From NCBI RefSeq assembly GCF_016086655.4, contig NC_052137.2:2976001-3040000 (forward strand): a DNA stretch of 64,000 nt, written 5' to 3'. The stretch comes from Lepeophtheirus salmonis (lineage: Eukaryota > Arthropoda > Copepoda > Siphonostomatoida > Caligidae). Under the pieces are notes generated by a model. It was not told the DNA's origin. It was given only the letters and a program-made list of their open reading frames with translations, and did not search any database. The position numbers were made by a program, and so were the translations under genes. Positions within the stretch are counted from its first letter, which is position 1. The number at the start of each line of letters is the position of its first letter. This document shows, one piece after another, positions 33,284-44,146 of the stretch.

Positions 33284-34561
33284 TATACAGGCTATTAATT
33301 CATGTTTATTTTCTCATTACTATGAAAAGGCTCAGTGATTATTTTTTGATATTCTGTTTCCCCCGTCCTTTTTTACATAAACAAGCTAAACTAATCATTT
33401 AGTAATTTTATTATCATGAAGAAGGTAGCGCATCTCAGATCTCATAGGTGCTGGAGTTGATGTGATGAACATTACGAACATTCTTAAATGTTGTAGGAGG
33501 CTTGTTTTTAAGTTGGACAAGATGAAGAAAAAACATGGAAAAGACATACATCTCCAGGATGTTAGGGACTGGAGAGTATAATTGAAAGAGGGATACGAAG
33601 TTCTTGTTAATTTGGAGAAGAATATAGTGCAGGATTCCACTCGATGAATCGCCTCGCCAATGCCTTCTCTGTAGCTTCTAGTGCCATCAAGTGGACTATA
33701 AAGCACAACTTGGGATTAGTTTCTTTCACAAAGACACCATGCCACCCTCTGTCAGAGGGTATGAAATGCAGGAGGCTCGAGAGGTGCAAGGAAATACACA
33801 CATGGATCAAGGCAAATGAGTCAATTGTGAAAATTTTCTCATACAAGGAGATTTTCACAGTTGATCAATTCCACAACCACCGGAACGACCACTGGCTTGC
33901 AGAAACAAAAGAAGAGGTTCAAGGGGTCTACCACAGCAAATATCTGGCCCAAACAATTGTCCTCGGCGTTGTGTATTCTGATGAAAAGAAGATACCTCCA
34001 TTATTTTTCAAGGCTGGACAGAAAATTGACCAGGAGTCATACTATAAGGAATTAAAGTACACCATCTTGCCATGACTGAAGACAAACTACCCGTATGGTA
34101 ACTAAGTGTGGACTCAGGATGGCGCCCCCTCTCACTCGTCCGCCACGTGCCAAAAGTTATGCAGCGATAACATGACTCGATTTTGGTCCAAAGAGATATG
34201 GCCCCTTTCTCACCAGATTAGAACCCACTTGACTTTTCTATATTGGGCACTTTGAAGAGGGAAACCAAAAGGACCCCACACCCAAATATGGGCTCACTGA
34301 AGTCCTCCATAGTGGCTGCATGAGACAACTTGTCAGAGGAGTTTGTCATATACTCCTGGTTGGCCTTCTGGCGACGTGTAAAGATACACGTACAAATTGA
34401 TAATGAAAGTGGCCATAGTGAGGGAAAAAAGTTTTTTTTAGACATTGCTACATGTTTTGTTAATATTTTTTTTTTTTTTTGCCTCTTGTAAAAAATATAT
34501 AATTATTGATGTATTGTATTGAATCTATATCCCGAGTCCACGTTTTGCTGCCCTAACCTGT
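33284..34561 (+). mobile_element. Near full-length DD37D-lineage mariner, decayed
   Basis: The coding remnant covers the whole transposase. A candidate right terminal repeat reads 'TACAGGTTAGGGCAGCAAAA' on the minus strand from 34563, and a weak left match 'TACAGGCTATTAATTCATG' occurs at 33284. The resulting ~1.28 kb is the usual size of a complete element. The left repeat is poor, so this border is tentative. Confidence 0.55.
33430..34440 (+). pseudogene. Transposase, nearly complete but inactivated
   Basis: N-terminus 'IRSLIGAGVDVMNITNILKC' (33435-33500) with the first helix-turn-helix, then 'IVQDSTRSMNRLANAFSVAS' and 'AIKWTIKHNLGL' for the second. The 143-codon frame 33644-34075 carries the first catalytic block as 'FSYKEIFTVDQFHNHRNDHW', in which the expected aspartate is replaced, and 'SKYLAQTIVLGVVYSDEKK'. 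After a stop at 34074 the second aspartate is seen in 'WTQDGAPSHSSATCQK' (about 34115). A frame change follows, and the third block reads 'SPD' stop 'NPLDFSIL' (34209-34245). About 37 residues separate the last two aspartates. The C-terminus is a diverged 'EEFVIYSWLAFWRR'. Dead by at least four independent lesions. Confidence 0.75.
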
Positions 34562-35094
34562 ATATGGTGTGCTTCAAAAATTGTTTACAAACTCCTTTCT
34601 CCGCTTACTACGTAACTTTCTTTGATTTACTTGCTTCTTCGGATTAAATATTGTTTTCTCTTCGATATAAAATATAACATCGAAAATTATTCATAAAAAT
34701 GGAATCATGAATCATTTGAAAAGTTACCCAATTTCTTGAGGCAAGTCTCCAAGCGTAAAAATAAAGCTTAAAATGATTGAGTGATGAAATATCTTACTGA
34801 CAAATAATTTTCTTGTTTATGATTAATCCACTCTGTGCTTATGTTTTAATCATTTCAATATTGAATTATTATTAAATAATAACTAGATTGTAGTGTTTTT
34901 TATTTTTCTCTATTTGGAGGAAGAAAGTTAGAGATAACCAAATATTATCACAAGTGTTGGAGACAAATTGTCAACGATTTTTGAAATGTAAAAATAAGAA
35001 ACAAAAAATATACATGTTAACACTGAAAATTTGAAGACTATTTGGAGTAGCACAACGTAGTTGTATTAGAATAACTGTGAGTAGGTATAAGAGA
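34562..35094. other. AT-rich spacer, no gene seen
   Basis: Nothing recognisable. Confidence 0.5.
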
Positions 35095-35340
35095 AAGGAA
35101 ATAAACACAAATCTCACTCCATATGGATCCTCAATTCTACTATGAGTGCAACAAGAAAAAAAAAACATCTCTGAGATAATGGAAACAAACACAAAACACA
35201 AGCAATAAAATAGGTTGAAGTTATTCTGATGTCGATCCTGTACTCTACTCTGAGTCCGACAGGAACTTACACTTATAACCGTTGGTGACAATCGGTAGCA
35301 TTTTGGGCATGTTGAATAAAAGAAAGCGGAAATCAATAGG
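35095..35340 (+). repeat. Repeat R2, copy with an internal partial duplication
   Basis: 'GATCCTCAATTCTACTATGA' occurs at 35126 and the related 'CGATCCTGTACTCTACTCTG' at 35234, about 108 bases apart, so R2's middle part is doubled. The 121-codon minus-strand frame over it is a by-product of the repeat. Confidence 0.6.
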
Positions 35341-35715
35341 CTAACCCTGACAATTTGACAAGGAGAGCAGCTCAGCTATCATGACGTTTCATTAGTCAGC
35401 TGTGACAAGAGAGGAGGGGGAGAAAATAAATAAACAAAGAGATTGGCAAGAATTACTCCTACGTCGATATTCAATTTTACTTTGACTCTAACCAGGAGTT
35501 ACAATTTTAACTCCACAACAAGTCCTCAGGGTTACTGTGAATTTTTTATGAGTACACGCAAATGTTCGAACCAGGTTTCGTATACATCAATAATAGCTTG
35601 TAGGTAGTATAAAATAAAGATTCTCCTCAGGAATTAAATAATAATGATAGCAGCTTAGGAGAAGAAATTTCACTCTGCAAGTTGCCATGTCAAAGAAAAA
35701 AAACCGGACCATCTA
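35341..35715 (+). repeat. Repeat R2, best preserved copy
   Basis: Order of blocks: 'CTAACCCTGACAATTTGACA', 'CAGCTCAGCTATCATGACGT', 'TTCATTAGTCAGCTGTGACA', 'AAATAAATAAACAAAGAG', 'ACGTCGATATTCAATTTTAC', 'AACAAGTCCTCAGGGTTACT', 'GTTCGAACCAGGTTTCG', 'GATAGCAGCTTAGGAGAAG', 'TGCAAGTTGCCATGTCAAAG', 'AAACCGGACC'. This copy serves as the reference for the others. Confidence 0.72.
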
Positions 35716-35729
35716 AACAATGGAACTGA

Positions 35730-36215
35730 TTAGTATCAGTATTTATAACACCCCAACAAATTTTCTGGGTTACTCTGAATCATTCAAGAATAGTGTTGTG
35801 TCAGTCCTTATTAAAAACTGAAGACTCCAGTCCCGTTCAGCTCTGTCTTGGTCCATTCCAGTTCAGTCATGGATATCAGTCCTAAAACTTATAAATGTCC
35901 GTCCTAGAAGACGTCACTCAAATTTTTTTCTTTGTTTTTTTAAAATCAGTTTTAGTACTGACAATCCTAAGGACAGGTCACAAGGACTACTAGGACCGGT
36001 CCATGAATGAACTCAACTTAACCGAATAAATAAAACTGATACAACACTATTTATGATCACACACACGTGATTAAATTATAATCTTAGATGCTCTCTCCTT
36101 CAGAATGAAAAAATAATGATAGCAACTTTAGAAAATACAAACACTCATTAAGTTGCCAACATAAACAAAAAATCGCACGCTAATAAATGCTTAGGATTTA
36201 CAACCTTACCATTGA
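35730..36215 (+). repeat. Repeat R2, copy split by an R4 element
   Basis: 'CTGGGTTACTCTGAATCATT' ends at 35789, R4 occupies 35790-36051, and R2 resumes with 'TTATGATCACACACACGTGA', then 'GATAGCAACTTTAGAAAAT', 'AAGTTGCCAACATAAAC' and the tail 'AATGCTTAGGATTTACAACC' at about 36190. Confidence 0.65.
35790..36051. repeat. Repeat R4, 262-bp MITE with clear inverted ends
   Basis: Left 'ATAGTGTTGTGTCAGTCCTT', right on the minus strand 'ATAGTGTTGTATCAGTTTTA'. The interior is rich in AGTCC/GGACT words ('GAAGACTCCAGTCCCGTTCA', 'AGGACCGGTCC'). It interrupts an R2 copy. A related interior lies at 57.97-58.17 kb. Confidence 0.72.
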
Positions 36216-37064
36216 CTTCCCAATCAATCCTCCTTATTACTCTCCGAGTTTAAACGCAATAAGTGATTACTTTATACTTAATGTTTCTCTTTTTTCAAAA
36301 TTATAGATTAATAACGTTTTGTTTGAAAAAGCCTACTACAAAAAATGTAACACGGGAGTAAATGCTTAGAATATACAACTCTACAAATATACAAAGATAT
36401 ATTTTGTACAACTCTAAGTATGAATATAAACGTATTGATTCAACATTGTGGCTATATATTATCTACATATCCCTATTATCTATGCTTTAAGTATCATGAC
36501 TGATGGGATGTCTACACTTTTTGATTTGCATATAAACGGTGTAAATATGGAAATTCATAAGTGTTATTCCTACACACAGACACACATTCACTACAAGAAA
36601 TGTATTTAAACAAAACACACAGGAGCTCACAATATGAGGGAAAAAACTCATAAAATTGTTTCTCTCTCTCTCTCTTTAATGATAAAACCATCATTAAATG
36701 CATAGAAAAATTCCAGCCAATCAAGTATATATGTAAGCAACATGAATTTATGACATTCATTTCTTATCAAGGAAATGGTTTATTTTGTATCGAAGGAACA
36801 CGCACAAAAAAAACATATATAATGTATCAGAAAATGGTTATGGTTAACGCAACAAAGGATTCTCCTCATTTATGCAAAGACAATTGCATAAAATACTTCT
36901 ACATAAATAAATAGTTCTTAATTAGTACATAATATGTATAAGGCGTCTATATCAATTTTTTTGTAAATATCTAGGGTTGTAAATTGAAAGCATTTTTTGT
37001 TTGTAATATGAAAAAAAAAAAATGACAACTTTAAGAATCTTTTAGAGAAGAGCATCTTAGCTGC
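36216..37064. other. AT-rich spacer with R2 tail words and a (TC)n tract
   Basis: R2-tail-like words at 36.37 kb and, inverted, at 36.97 kb ('TAGGGTTGTAAATTG'); (TC)n at about 36659-36675. No gene seen. Confidence 0.45.
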
Positions 37065-37110
37065 CCTGACGTTTCATTTAAATTAGTTGTAAGAGGTTAA
37101 AAATAGATTG
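37065..37110 (+). repeat. Repeat R2, head fragment
   Basis: 'GAGCATCTTAGCTGCCCTGA' then 'CGTTTCATTTAAATTAG'. Confidence 0.5.
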
Positions 37111-37876
37111 AAGTAAACACAAATCCTATTCCTTTTTTAAATTGGAAAAAATTAATCTTTGTTTGGCCATTTTTAACCTCTTGTACCAAAATATGAGTCA
37201 AAAATTGTACTTTTTATATTTTTGTGTATTAGGTTTATCAGTTAAAAATATAATGTACTGAATATCTTAATCAATATTCATCATCGTATCTAAGATGAGA
37301 TGTTGAAAGATTTACAATTTCCCGGATTTATCAAAAATAAAGTTTCTTCTTTTTTCCAACAATTATCCCTGCAGCTAGGGTTAGATTTTGTTATTTTATG
37401 CTTGATAAAACTGAAAAACTGGGACTGTATAATGCAGGGGTCGGCTAACTTTTTTTAACATTACTCCAAAAGAACTTGGAGTAATATTAATTTGTTCCAA
37501 ACTAGTGGCATGCTGTATATTTGTTTATTTCATTTAACACTAGGTAGTTAAAGTCCTTCTTCAAGGATTGAAAATAACATTCACTCCATTACTCCCCAAA
37601 ATTGTATAAGTTACCCAGTTTAGGCTAATTTACATACATGTATAGGGTTGTGAATTTTAAGCATTTTCGGTGTGTAGGCAAATAACGAAGCCTAGACAAA
37701 CTTAGGCCTTGTCTTAGTCAATTTGTTGATCTTTGACCTAGTAAATATAAAAAGGGTTCTAGAAAAAATTAAATTACTTCGGATCTCAAATTAGAACCCT
37801 AAACCTTGTTTGTTAGTCGCAAGGGTTACAGCAAGAGTTAAAAATTGATTTTTATCAAACAGGGTACAAAGATTAT
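37111..37876. other. AT-rich spacer, no gene seen
   Basis: Apart from the hAT-like end at 37.44 kb and an inverted R2-tail word at 37.64 kb ('TAGGGTTGTGAATTTTAAGC'), nothing recognisable. Confidence 0.45.
37436..37470 (+). repeat. hAT-like terminal sequence
   Basis: 'CAGGGGTCGGCTAACTTTTT' closely matches the classic hAT-type end. No partner end was located, so only this terminus is claimed. Confidence 0.5.
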
Positions 37877-38350
37877 ACGAGGTATGTTCAAAAAGTAAGG
37901 TAACTTTTCAAACTTTGTATGAATGGTACGTTTGATATGCTTGATTTTTTGATTTTTTTATGTTTGCACATTTGCCACGAACATATGAGTACTATTTCAG
38001 CTATTTTATATGTTTAGTTTGTTTATGAGAGGCACAACGGTTATAAGTATTTTTGCGTGTTCGGCAATTTTTATCATAAGTCCTTTCATAGGTTTCTTCA
38101 GTTTTGGAAACAAGGAAAAGTATCATAACCATATATCCATGATTGTTGTCCAGTTATGAACAACCTCTTGAGCAAATTAGGATCATTATTGACGTCTGTC
38201 AGCAGCTTATGAGCGATGATCATGCGACAATTATTTTGTTCAAAATTAAGCAGCTGCAAAACAAACTTCTCTGACACTCTTTCCATCACCAAAACGTTCG
38301 AAAAAAGTTTAGGCTCGTCATTGGCATCTTTCTAGCCATTTTAAAAGAGT
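37877..38350 (-). mobile_element. Mariner fragment, one end and first-aspartate region
   Basis: The left border 'TACGAGGTATGTTCAAAAAG' then 'TAAGGTAACTTTTC' has the form of a mariner terminal repeat. On the minus strand, 38098-38292 reads 'RVSEKFVLQLLNFEQNNCRM', 'HKLLTDVNNDPNLLKR' and 'FITGQQSWIYGYD', which is the first catalytic block with the expected 'TGDESW' aspartate changed to glutamine. 'MARKMPMTSLNFF' (about 38300-38338) may be upstream coding. The second and third aspartate blocks and the right terminal repeat are missing. The wording belongs to the DD34D group, but it is a different lineage from the 12.7- and 45.8-kb copies. Confidence 0.68.
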
Positions 38351-40114
38351 ATGTTCAACCTGTAAAAATTTTTTTTTATTCAGAGCAGTTTCACTGCATG
38401 TGACTGTCTACATTTCAAGTGTTTTGGAGCACTTTATTTTATTTTTTACACAAAATTTGATGTTAATTCTTCGATCCATGTTTTTCAATAGCAAAAAATT
38501 GCGGAAAATGTAAAATACTCCTGACAGTTTACCTCCCACAAACAAACTCAACATATTGCTATCTTCTATAACTTCTACCATTGTTCCTTCATTATTAAGG
38601 AGAGAACATCTAAGAATAAAGTGTAATCACATTTGTATTCATGAATTATGGAGAGTAAAATTGAGGATTTGTTTGTCAGTTATAAGTTTTTTATAGTTTT
38701 TTTACATACCAAAAAAACTTACAATTTACAACCTTAAATTTATAGATCATATGACGTCTTTTTCTCCAATGAAAATAAAGAAAGTAAAATCGTCTTAAAA
38801 CGATTTGAATAAACAAGCTATACGGCACATATAATTAATATAAAGTGACTTTTAATCTTTTTTGCCACTTCTTTATAATAAAAAAAAAGTTTTAATACAT
38901 GAATAAGCTTTTTATGACTTGACTCCCTCCTCAACCTCCTAATTTCTTTATGGAAATAATAAGATATTGTCATTAATTTAATTAGTATCAAATTTTTAAA
39001 TCCCAGTTTTTTTTTTACATTATTATTAAACGATATTCTCTGTAGGAATTTCCAAATAACTAACAGTAATCAGTTTAATCCCAGTTATTTCTCTCGTTTT
39101 TGAGAAGGTACATATTATTACATATATATAGTATATTCAAGATGAAAGAAAAAAAAATGTATGCCAATGAAAAAGAAACCATATAAATTTTTAATTTAAA
39201 CAAAGTTCTGTTTTTGTACTTAAGACTAATTTAATTCGCCATTAAAAAATATGAGTTTAGTAAAATCTTACTTTGTTTTACAACTTTTCCTTTGCCCTTA
39301 TGTTGAGCTCCCCATTAATTCAAAATTTATACATAAACATGGGATGAAAGAATTTTTAAATTAATTTCTTAACTTATATTTTCTTCTTTTATTCTTCTTC
39401 CCTCAGTTTTCCTAATAAAAATACGATCTCTTTCTCAAAGTCTCCACGAAAAACAATACGGGTCAAAGTTAAAAGTCCAATGAGACATAATTCTACTTTG
39501 ATTGTCGCTATCTATGGAGAAATTATATTTGAGTTTAATATCTTAAAACTGACATGATCTAAGAAACAATAACGTAGCAAAGAGCGTGTGTTGATAAGGT
39601 TAACTGTGTTAAATATATATATTTTTTTAATTATAATAATACGTTGGATACTAAGAGTTGATAGTAAAAAGGGTTTATATATCTCAATATGAGACGGAAG
39701 TGCAAAAAATATTCCTTAAAAAGAAGTCCTATCATATCGTAATTAGCAATTTCTAAATTACTTTAAAATCATTATAATTTTTAAATACATTTTTATGTTA
39801 AAACATGGGTATAACTAATCATAACTATAAAAGCGATTGACATCTTTCTAATTAATGTTTGACAACAAAAACGTTGGCTACCAGTCCATTATAGTTGATA
39901 TATAATTACAAACAATGCTTTTGCATTGTTCACATATGACCAAAAAGCTAGGTAGAATGATTTTTCTCAAAACTAATATTTTAATTTTTTGACAAAATAT
40001 CCTACAAAATATGTCAACAAATTATTTTTATTACCCCTTTGAATGTGTCGCAAATTGTGCTCTTAAAGTAGCCAAAAATTAATCACCACAATGAAAGAAA
40101 TAAGAAATTGAAAG
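38351..40114. other. AT-rich spacer, no gene seen
   Basis: About 1.76 kb without coding signal or repeat that I can bound. A short R2-like inverted word 'GTAAAATTGAGGAT' lies at 38.65 kb. Confidence 0.45.
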
Positions 40115-40290
40115 ATTTCATTTGAAAGGAGTTATATCAGAACGAATATAAGACTCTTAAATCAAATAAAAGTTTTAAACTATAGCTAAAATTCTTGTGT
40201 ATCCTAACTCATCCCACAAATTTGAATAATAAGCCTATAACTGACTCAAATATGGATATAAAATATTGGGTTGTATGTATGTATATTAGG
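40115..40290 (+). repeat. Repeat R1 fragment
   Basis: 'GACTCTTAAATCAAATAAAA', 'TTTAAACTATAGCTAAAATT', 'TATCCTAACTCATCCCACAA', 'CTGACTCAAATATGG', 'TATTGGGTTGTATGTATG'. Confidence 0.65.
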
Positions 40291-40623
40291 GGATTTCTTA
40301 TTTTGTTGAAATGTACGGGTCGCCGTGTCAAAATCTGTTTCTTATAATAAATCAAATCACATAAAACAAAACTAAAAATGATTGCTGTTAATACAGTAAA
40401 AAATATTGTTTTTAGAAATTAACAATTTTTAAAGCCGTTTAGCCACCTCTAAACATAGCTCAATAAGACATACAATTTATTAATGGATTTTTTTTTAAAA
40501 AAAAAACTCATTCTCACTCTAAAACTATAAAATTTCAACAAAATGAAAATATTACATGAAAAATCCTCATATTTTGTAATAAAAATAGGGAAAACATAAA
40601 AACATTGTGTGCACCACGATATA

Positions 40624-41507
40624 AAGGGAGCGGGGATCAAATTGTCGCCAAAATATTTTTCTACAAAAAAGAACACAAAATATACATTTTTTAACTTTTT
40701 TATTAAAAATCAAAACTATGACGAGCATATAGGTATAGAGTAGCCATTCATTCCATATAATCACCGTTGGCATCAATAAAAGCCTCAATACGGCCTCTGA
40801 ACCGGCCACAGGCTCTTCTGACCATCTCATTGTCCATGTTGCCGAATACCTCCTTAATGGAGTCCATCAGGCTGGCCTTAGTGCTATGGGGATGTCTGTT
40901 GGTATGTTTCTCGATATAGCCCCAGACAAAATAGTCCAAAAGATTAAGGTCGGGAGAGTTAAGAGGCCACCAATCCTTGGTTACGACGTCATAACAGTTC
41001 TCGGTTAACCACTGCATGGAGATTTTGGACACATGGCAGGGTGCTGAGTCCTGTTGCCACACCCAGGGCCTGTCTCCGGTCTTCATGGACCTGGTAGGGT
41101 CATCCTCAACCATCTTCTTCACATTGTCGACAAAGTCGGTGTCCCTGACCTTCCTGTCGGCGCCCTCCTCCTTGGGTGCCCTCTTTATGGTGGCATCAAC
41201 ATCCCAGGTGTCCTCTAGCTTCTTACAGATACGCTGAACAGTCCGTAAATTCACTCCTAAGGTTGAAGCAATCGTTGAATTGGAGATTTCACCTCCATTA
41301 TTAACCAATGCCATGACTACGGCGGACCTCGAAAGCTCCTCGTTCCACTTATAGCTCTTTATCTCCTCATATGATGACGGCATGATGCTAACTGAACTAC
41401 GCATCGTCAGCTGACGAGAATAGCTTTCCTATTTGTTTTTTATTTGATAATGTCGTCTTCAAGTTATCAAGGTTTAAAGTAGGCGACAATTTGATCCCCG
41501 CTCCCTG
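40624..41507 (-). mobile_element. DD37D mariner, copy 2 of the 'CAGGGAGCGGGG' family
   Basis: Left end 'AAGGGAGCGGGGATCAAATT' (one base differs from copy 1 at the tip), right end on the minus strand 'CAGGGAGCGGGGATCAAATT' from 41507, flanked by TA on both sides. 884 bases. Its deletion is at a different place from copies 1 and 3 and keeps the reading frame. Confidence 0.88.
40748..41404 (-). CDS. Truncated DD37D transposase, single open frame (218 aa)
   Basis: The first ATG is at 41404; a second in-frame ATG at 41383 ('MPSSYEEIKSYK') matches the family start and is preferred. Helix-turn-helix at residues 40-62 ('STIASTLGVNLRTVQRI'). After 'DDPTRSMK' (residue 108) the frame jumps to 'TGDRPWVWQQDSAPCHVSK', which carries the second catalytic aspartate (residue 119); the third is residue 157 in 'NLLDYFVW', giving 37 residues between them (DD37D). 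The end is 'FRGRIEAFIDANGDYME'. The first aspartate and the second helix-turn-helix region are deleted, so catalysis is excluded, but N-terminal DNA-binding and C-terminal parts remain in frame with no stop. It is either a chance survivor or a possible dominant-negative repressor; the sequence cannot decide. Confidence 0.78.
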   Translation of the reverse strand: MRSSVSIMPSSYEEIKSYKWNEELSRSAVVMALVNNGGEISNSTIASTLGVNLRTVQRICKKLEDTWDVDATIKRAPKEEGADRKVRDTDFVDNVKKMVEDDPTRSMKTGDRPWVWQQDSAPCHVSKISMQWLTENCYDVVTKDWWPLNSPDLNLLDYFVWGYIEKHTNRHPHSTKASLMDSIKEVFGNMDNEMVRRACGRFRGRIEAFIDANGDYME

Positions 41508-41510
41508 TAT

Positions 41511-41764
41511 ATATATATATCTTTCTAACTATTTTGAATTGTAATTCACATTATAAATATATTAATTTCCTCATAACAAAAATAATATTTTGTGGAGTAA
41601 ATTAAGTCATCTTGAAAAAATTATGAAGTATAAAAAGTGTATCGTTAATTTCTTTCACGATAATCGAGAAATAAGTAACTTTTTTTTCACTTTTTTTTTT
41701 GAAAAAATTGCATTTTTTAAATATATTGGGATTGTCTACTTTTTCTTAAGATTAATTTTACGTT
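41511..41764. other. AT-rich spacer, (AT)n at its start
   Basis: No gene seen. Confidence 0.5.
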
Positions 41765-41767
41765 GAT

Positions 41768-42114
41768 GAACCACAGTCAACACAAAACAGTCTTGAATAA
41801 AATATAGAAAATGAGAAATGGGCAATTCATTGCTTTAACTTTGATACCTATGTTCGTAATATACAGCCCAATATTTAAAATGCATACTTTGGTCAATTAT
41901 GGGCCTTATATTCTTCAAATGTCTGGGATAAGTTATGATACATATTTATGTTAGCCCTAGTCCAACGCCTTTCATTGATTTATAAGATTTTATTTGACTC
42001 TGATATGGTCTTTTAAATAAAAATATATATAGTGTTGCGATGAACATTTGATATTTAAAGTGCAATTTGCTTCTTGATTTTTGCTCAAGATTGTTGTTAT
42101 GTTGACGCATTACC
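41768..42114 (-). repeat. Repeat R1, copy with both inverted ends
   Basis: Left 'CAGTCAACACAAAACAGTCT' then 'TGAATAAAAT'; right on the minus strand 'GCGTCAACATAACAACAATC' then 'TTGAGCAAAAAT'. The interior 'TGGGATAAGTTATGATAC' and 'TGACTCTGATATGGTC' matches the other R1 copies. About 347 bases; it defines R1 as a MITE-like element. Confidence 0.72.
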
Positions 42115-42420
42115 TATATAAAAAATGAAAGAAGGGAAATTATTTTTTTTTAAAGAGGAAAGAGGAGAATATGAATGAAGTATAATAATAAAGATATAAC
42201 AACTTTAAATAACTCTCATTTGTTATCAATTATATTTCCCCCTCTTCCTTAAATTCATTTACATAAATAAACAGTTTTCTTTCTTTCAACCATTTCCCCC
42301 CTGTTTTGTTTTATAACTCTTATTTTTCCCCTTCTTATTTTATGAATGTGCTTTTGAAAAATAAAAACCTTCCCCAAAATTTGTATGTAATTAAATAAAA
42401 AGGTAGTCGTGGTGCAATCG
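42115..42420. other. AT-rich spacer, no gene seen
   Basis: Nothing recognisable. Confidence 0.5.
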
Positions 42421-42460
42421 TAGCTAGGGAAGACAGGGGACAGTTCCTACAATTTTGAAT
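42421..42460 (+). repeat. R7 end (plus orientation)
   Basis: 'TAGGGAAGACAGGGGACAGT' then 'TCCTACAATTTTG'. An inverted partner lies at 44.58-44.63 kb. Confidence 0.45.
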
Positions 42461-42844
42461 AGAACACATCAAATAAAGAAACTGCTGATGATGTTTGTAA
42501 AATCTATAAATTAAGACATGATATTAAATATATCATCCGGACGAGTTAAAAAAAAAATATGACAATGGAAAATTGGGGTCCTTTTGTACTAGCAACCAAT
42601 TGTCGAAAATGTGGATAAAATAATGGAAACCGTCAAGTCCGACCGTCATGTTTTAACTGCGAAGGAGATACATTTTTAATGGGGAAAAAATCTATTAAAA
42701 GTAACGGATTTCTTATTGCTACACTTAATATATGGCATCAGGAGAAGAGTTACTCTCACGGAGACTTTCTATGATGGAATAACAAGAGTTACACTATACG
42801 TTCTGATTCATAATGATCAGAATAAAAAAATGACACTGAAAATC
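42461..42844. other. Spacer, no gene seen
   Basis: The frame starting at 42716 runs into R2 and is not read as a gene. Confidence 0.45.
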
Positions 42845-43215
42845 AACATGGTAACCCTGACAATTTTAATAATGTTTCGGAAGATATCCCCTAAAATCAG
42901 CTGTGGGAAGGGAGGAGGAGGAGGACAAGGAAATTCACCAGAATTAATTTAACGTCTATATCCAATTCTACTCAGAGTCCAACAAGGACTCACAATTATC
43001 ACTCTGCAACAAATCCTTAAGGTTACTCTTCGTCTTTTATGACCACACACGAATGTTGAATCAGGTTTTGAATATAATTGAATCTATTTAGACAAGGAAG
43101 TTCACTACTCAGGAAATAAATTATAAGGACAACTGCTAAAGAAAAAAATAATTCAACAGATTACCAATTATAAAAAAAAATCGGGCCGCCTAAAAAATAC
43201 ACACGATTTACATCA
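42845..43215 (+). repeat. Repeat R2 copy
   Basis: 'GGTAACCCTGACAATTTTAA', 'AATCAGCTGTGGGAAGGGAG', 'CAATTCTACTCAGAGTCCAA', 'CTCTGCAACAAATCCTTAAG', 'TTTTATGACCACACACGAAT', 'GTTGAATCAGGTTTTG', 'AATCGGGCCGCC'. Same order as the 35.34-kb reference. Confidence 0.68.
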
Positions 43216-43659
43216 CTGCATATACCTATATGAACACTTACAATTGATGTGGTAACCCGCCTTAGACTGAAGATTTGTTTGTTGTATAAGGGTACACCAT
43301 TTTTGAAATCTCTCCGTTAAATACGGAATGGGGGTTGTGTTTATTTCATTCTCCTCAAAGCTAAAAGCTTTCATAAAATACAATTTGTATTGTTATTCTA
43401 GTTATAAATAATTGGCTTACAATTTTGCAGACAAAATGATATAAAGGTTATTAAAACTAAAAGGACTGAAAGAAGTATGAAACAGATTAACTCTGGTATT
43501 TCCGATGCTGAAATGAATTCATATTCATCCCTAAAAAAATATTAACACGATTATTCTTGCAGATCATCCTTTTTTGATATTATTTGATAATAGAGACCAT
43601 TTTTTCAAGTGTTGATCCTGGGCAACCTTACGGGAAAAAAAGGTTAAGAATAAAAAAAA
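43216..43659. other. AT-rich spacer, no gene seen
   Basis: Nothing recognisable. Confidence 0.45.
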
Positions 43660-44146
43660 TAATTAGAACAGCTTTAGAAAATGAAAATAAAAACATTGTT
43701 TAGATTGCCAACAAGAAAACAACTATCCCCTAAAGAATGCTAATTGTTTACTCGCCTTAACATATGAACTTCCCTTTTTTTCCCTTTATAATGTGACGTA
43801 ATGAACCAAGGAGTACCAAAGTCTCTAGAATGCTCGGCTGGTTGAGCTTTAGCTTCACACAACACTCGTTACTGAACCTATTCTAAAGTCACACTGGAGA
43901 AAATAAAGAACGATGTTCAGGTTGCCAAATACAACAAACCTCGAATAGTAAAAAATGCTTTAGATTTACATACCTAAACACCCACGTTTCTGAGTCACAA
44001 TTACTATTTTATATTTCAATTTTGTTGTCTTTTTTTTAATATAACGTGTTGAGCTACAGCTACACACACTCCTTGTTAAAAATGAGTCCTTTTCAGACAG
44101 ACAAACAAAAAAAAGACCATACAAACTTTGCTATATTAATAAAGAT
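43660..44146 (+). repeat. Repeat R2, tail region, first of two similar segments
   Basis: 'AACAGCTTTAGAAAATGAAA', 'GTTGCCAAATACAACAAACC', 'AAAAAATGCTTTAGATTTAC', 'CGTTTCTGAGTCACAATTAC', 'GTTAAAAATGAGTCC' and 'CAGACAGACAAAC'. It leads directly into an R3 copy. The segment at 45.06-45.26 kb has the same order and is also followed by R3. Confidence 0.62.

Noticed and set aside
40624..41507. Working autonomous mariner
   Set aside because: The first catalytic aspartate is deleted and the length is below the usual 1.3 kb.
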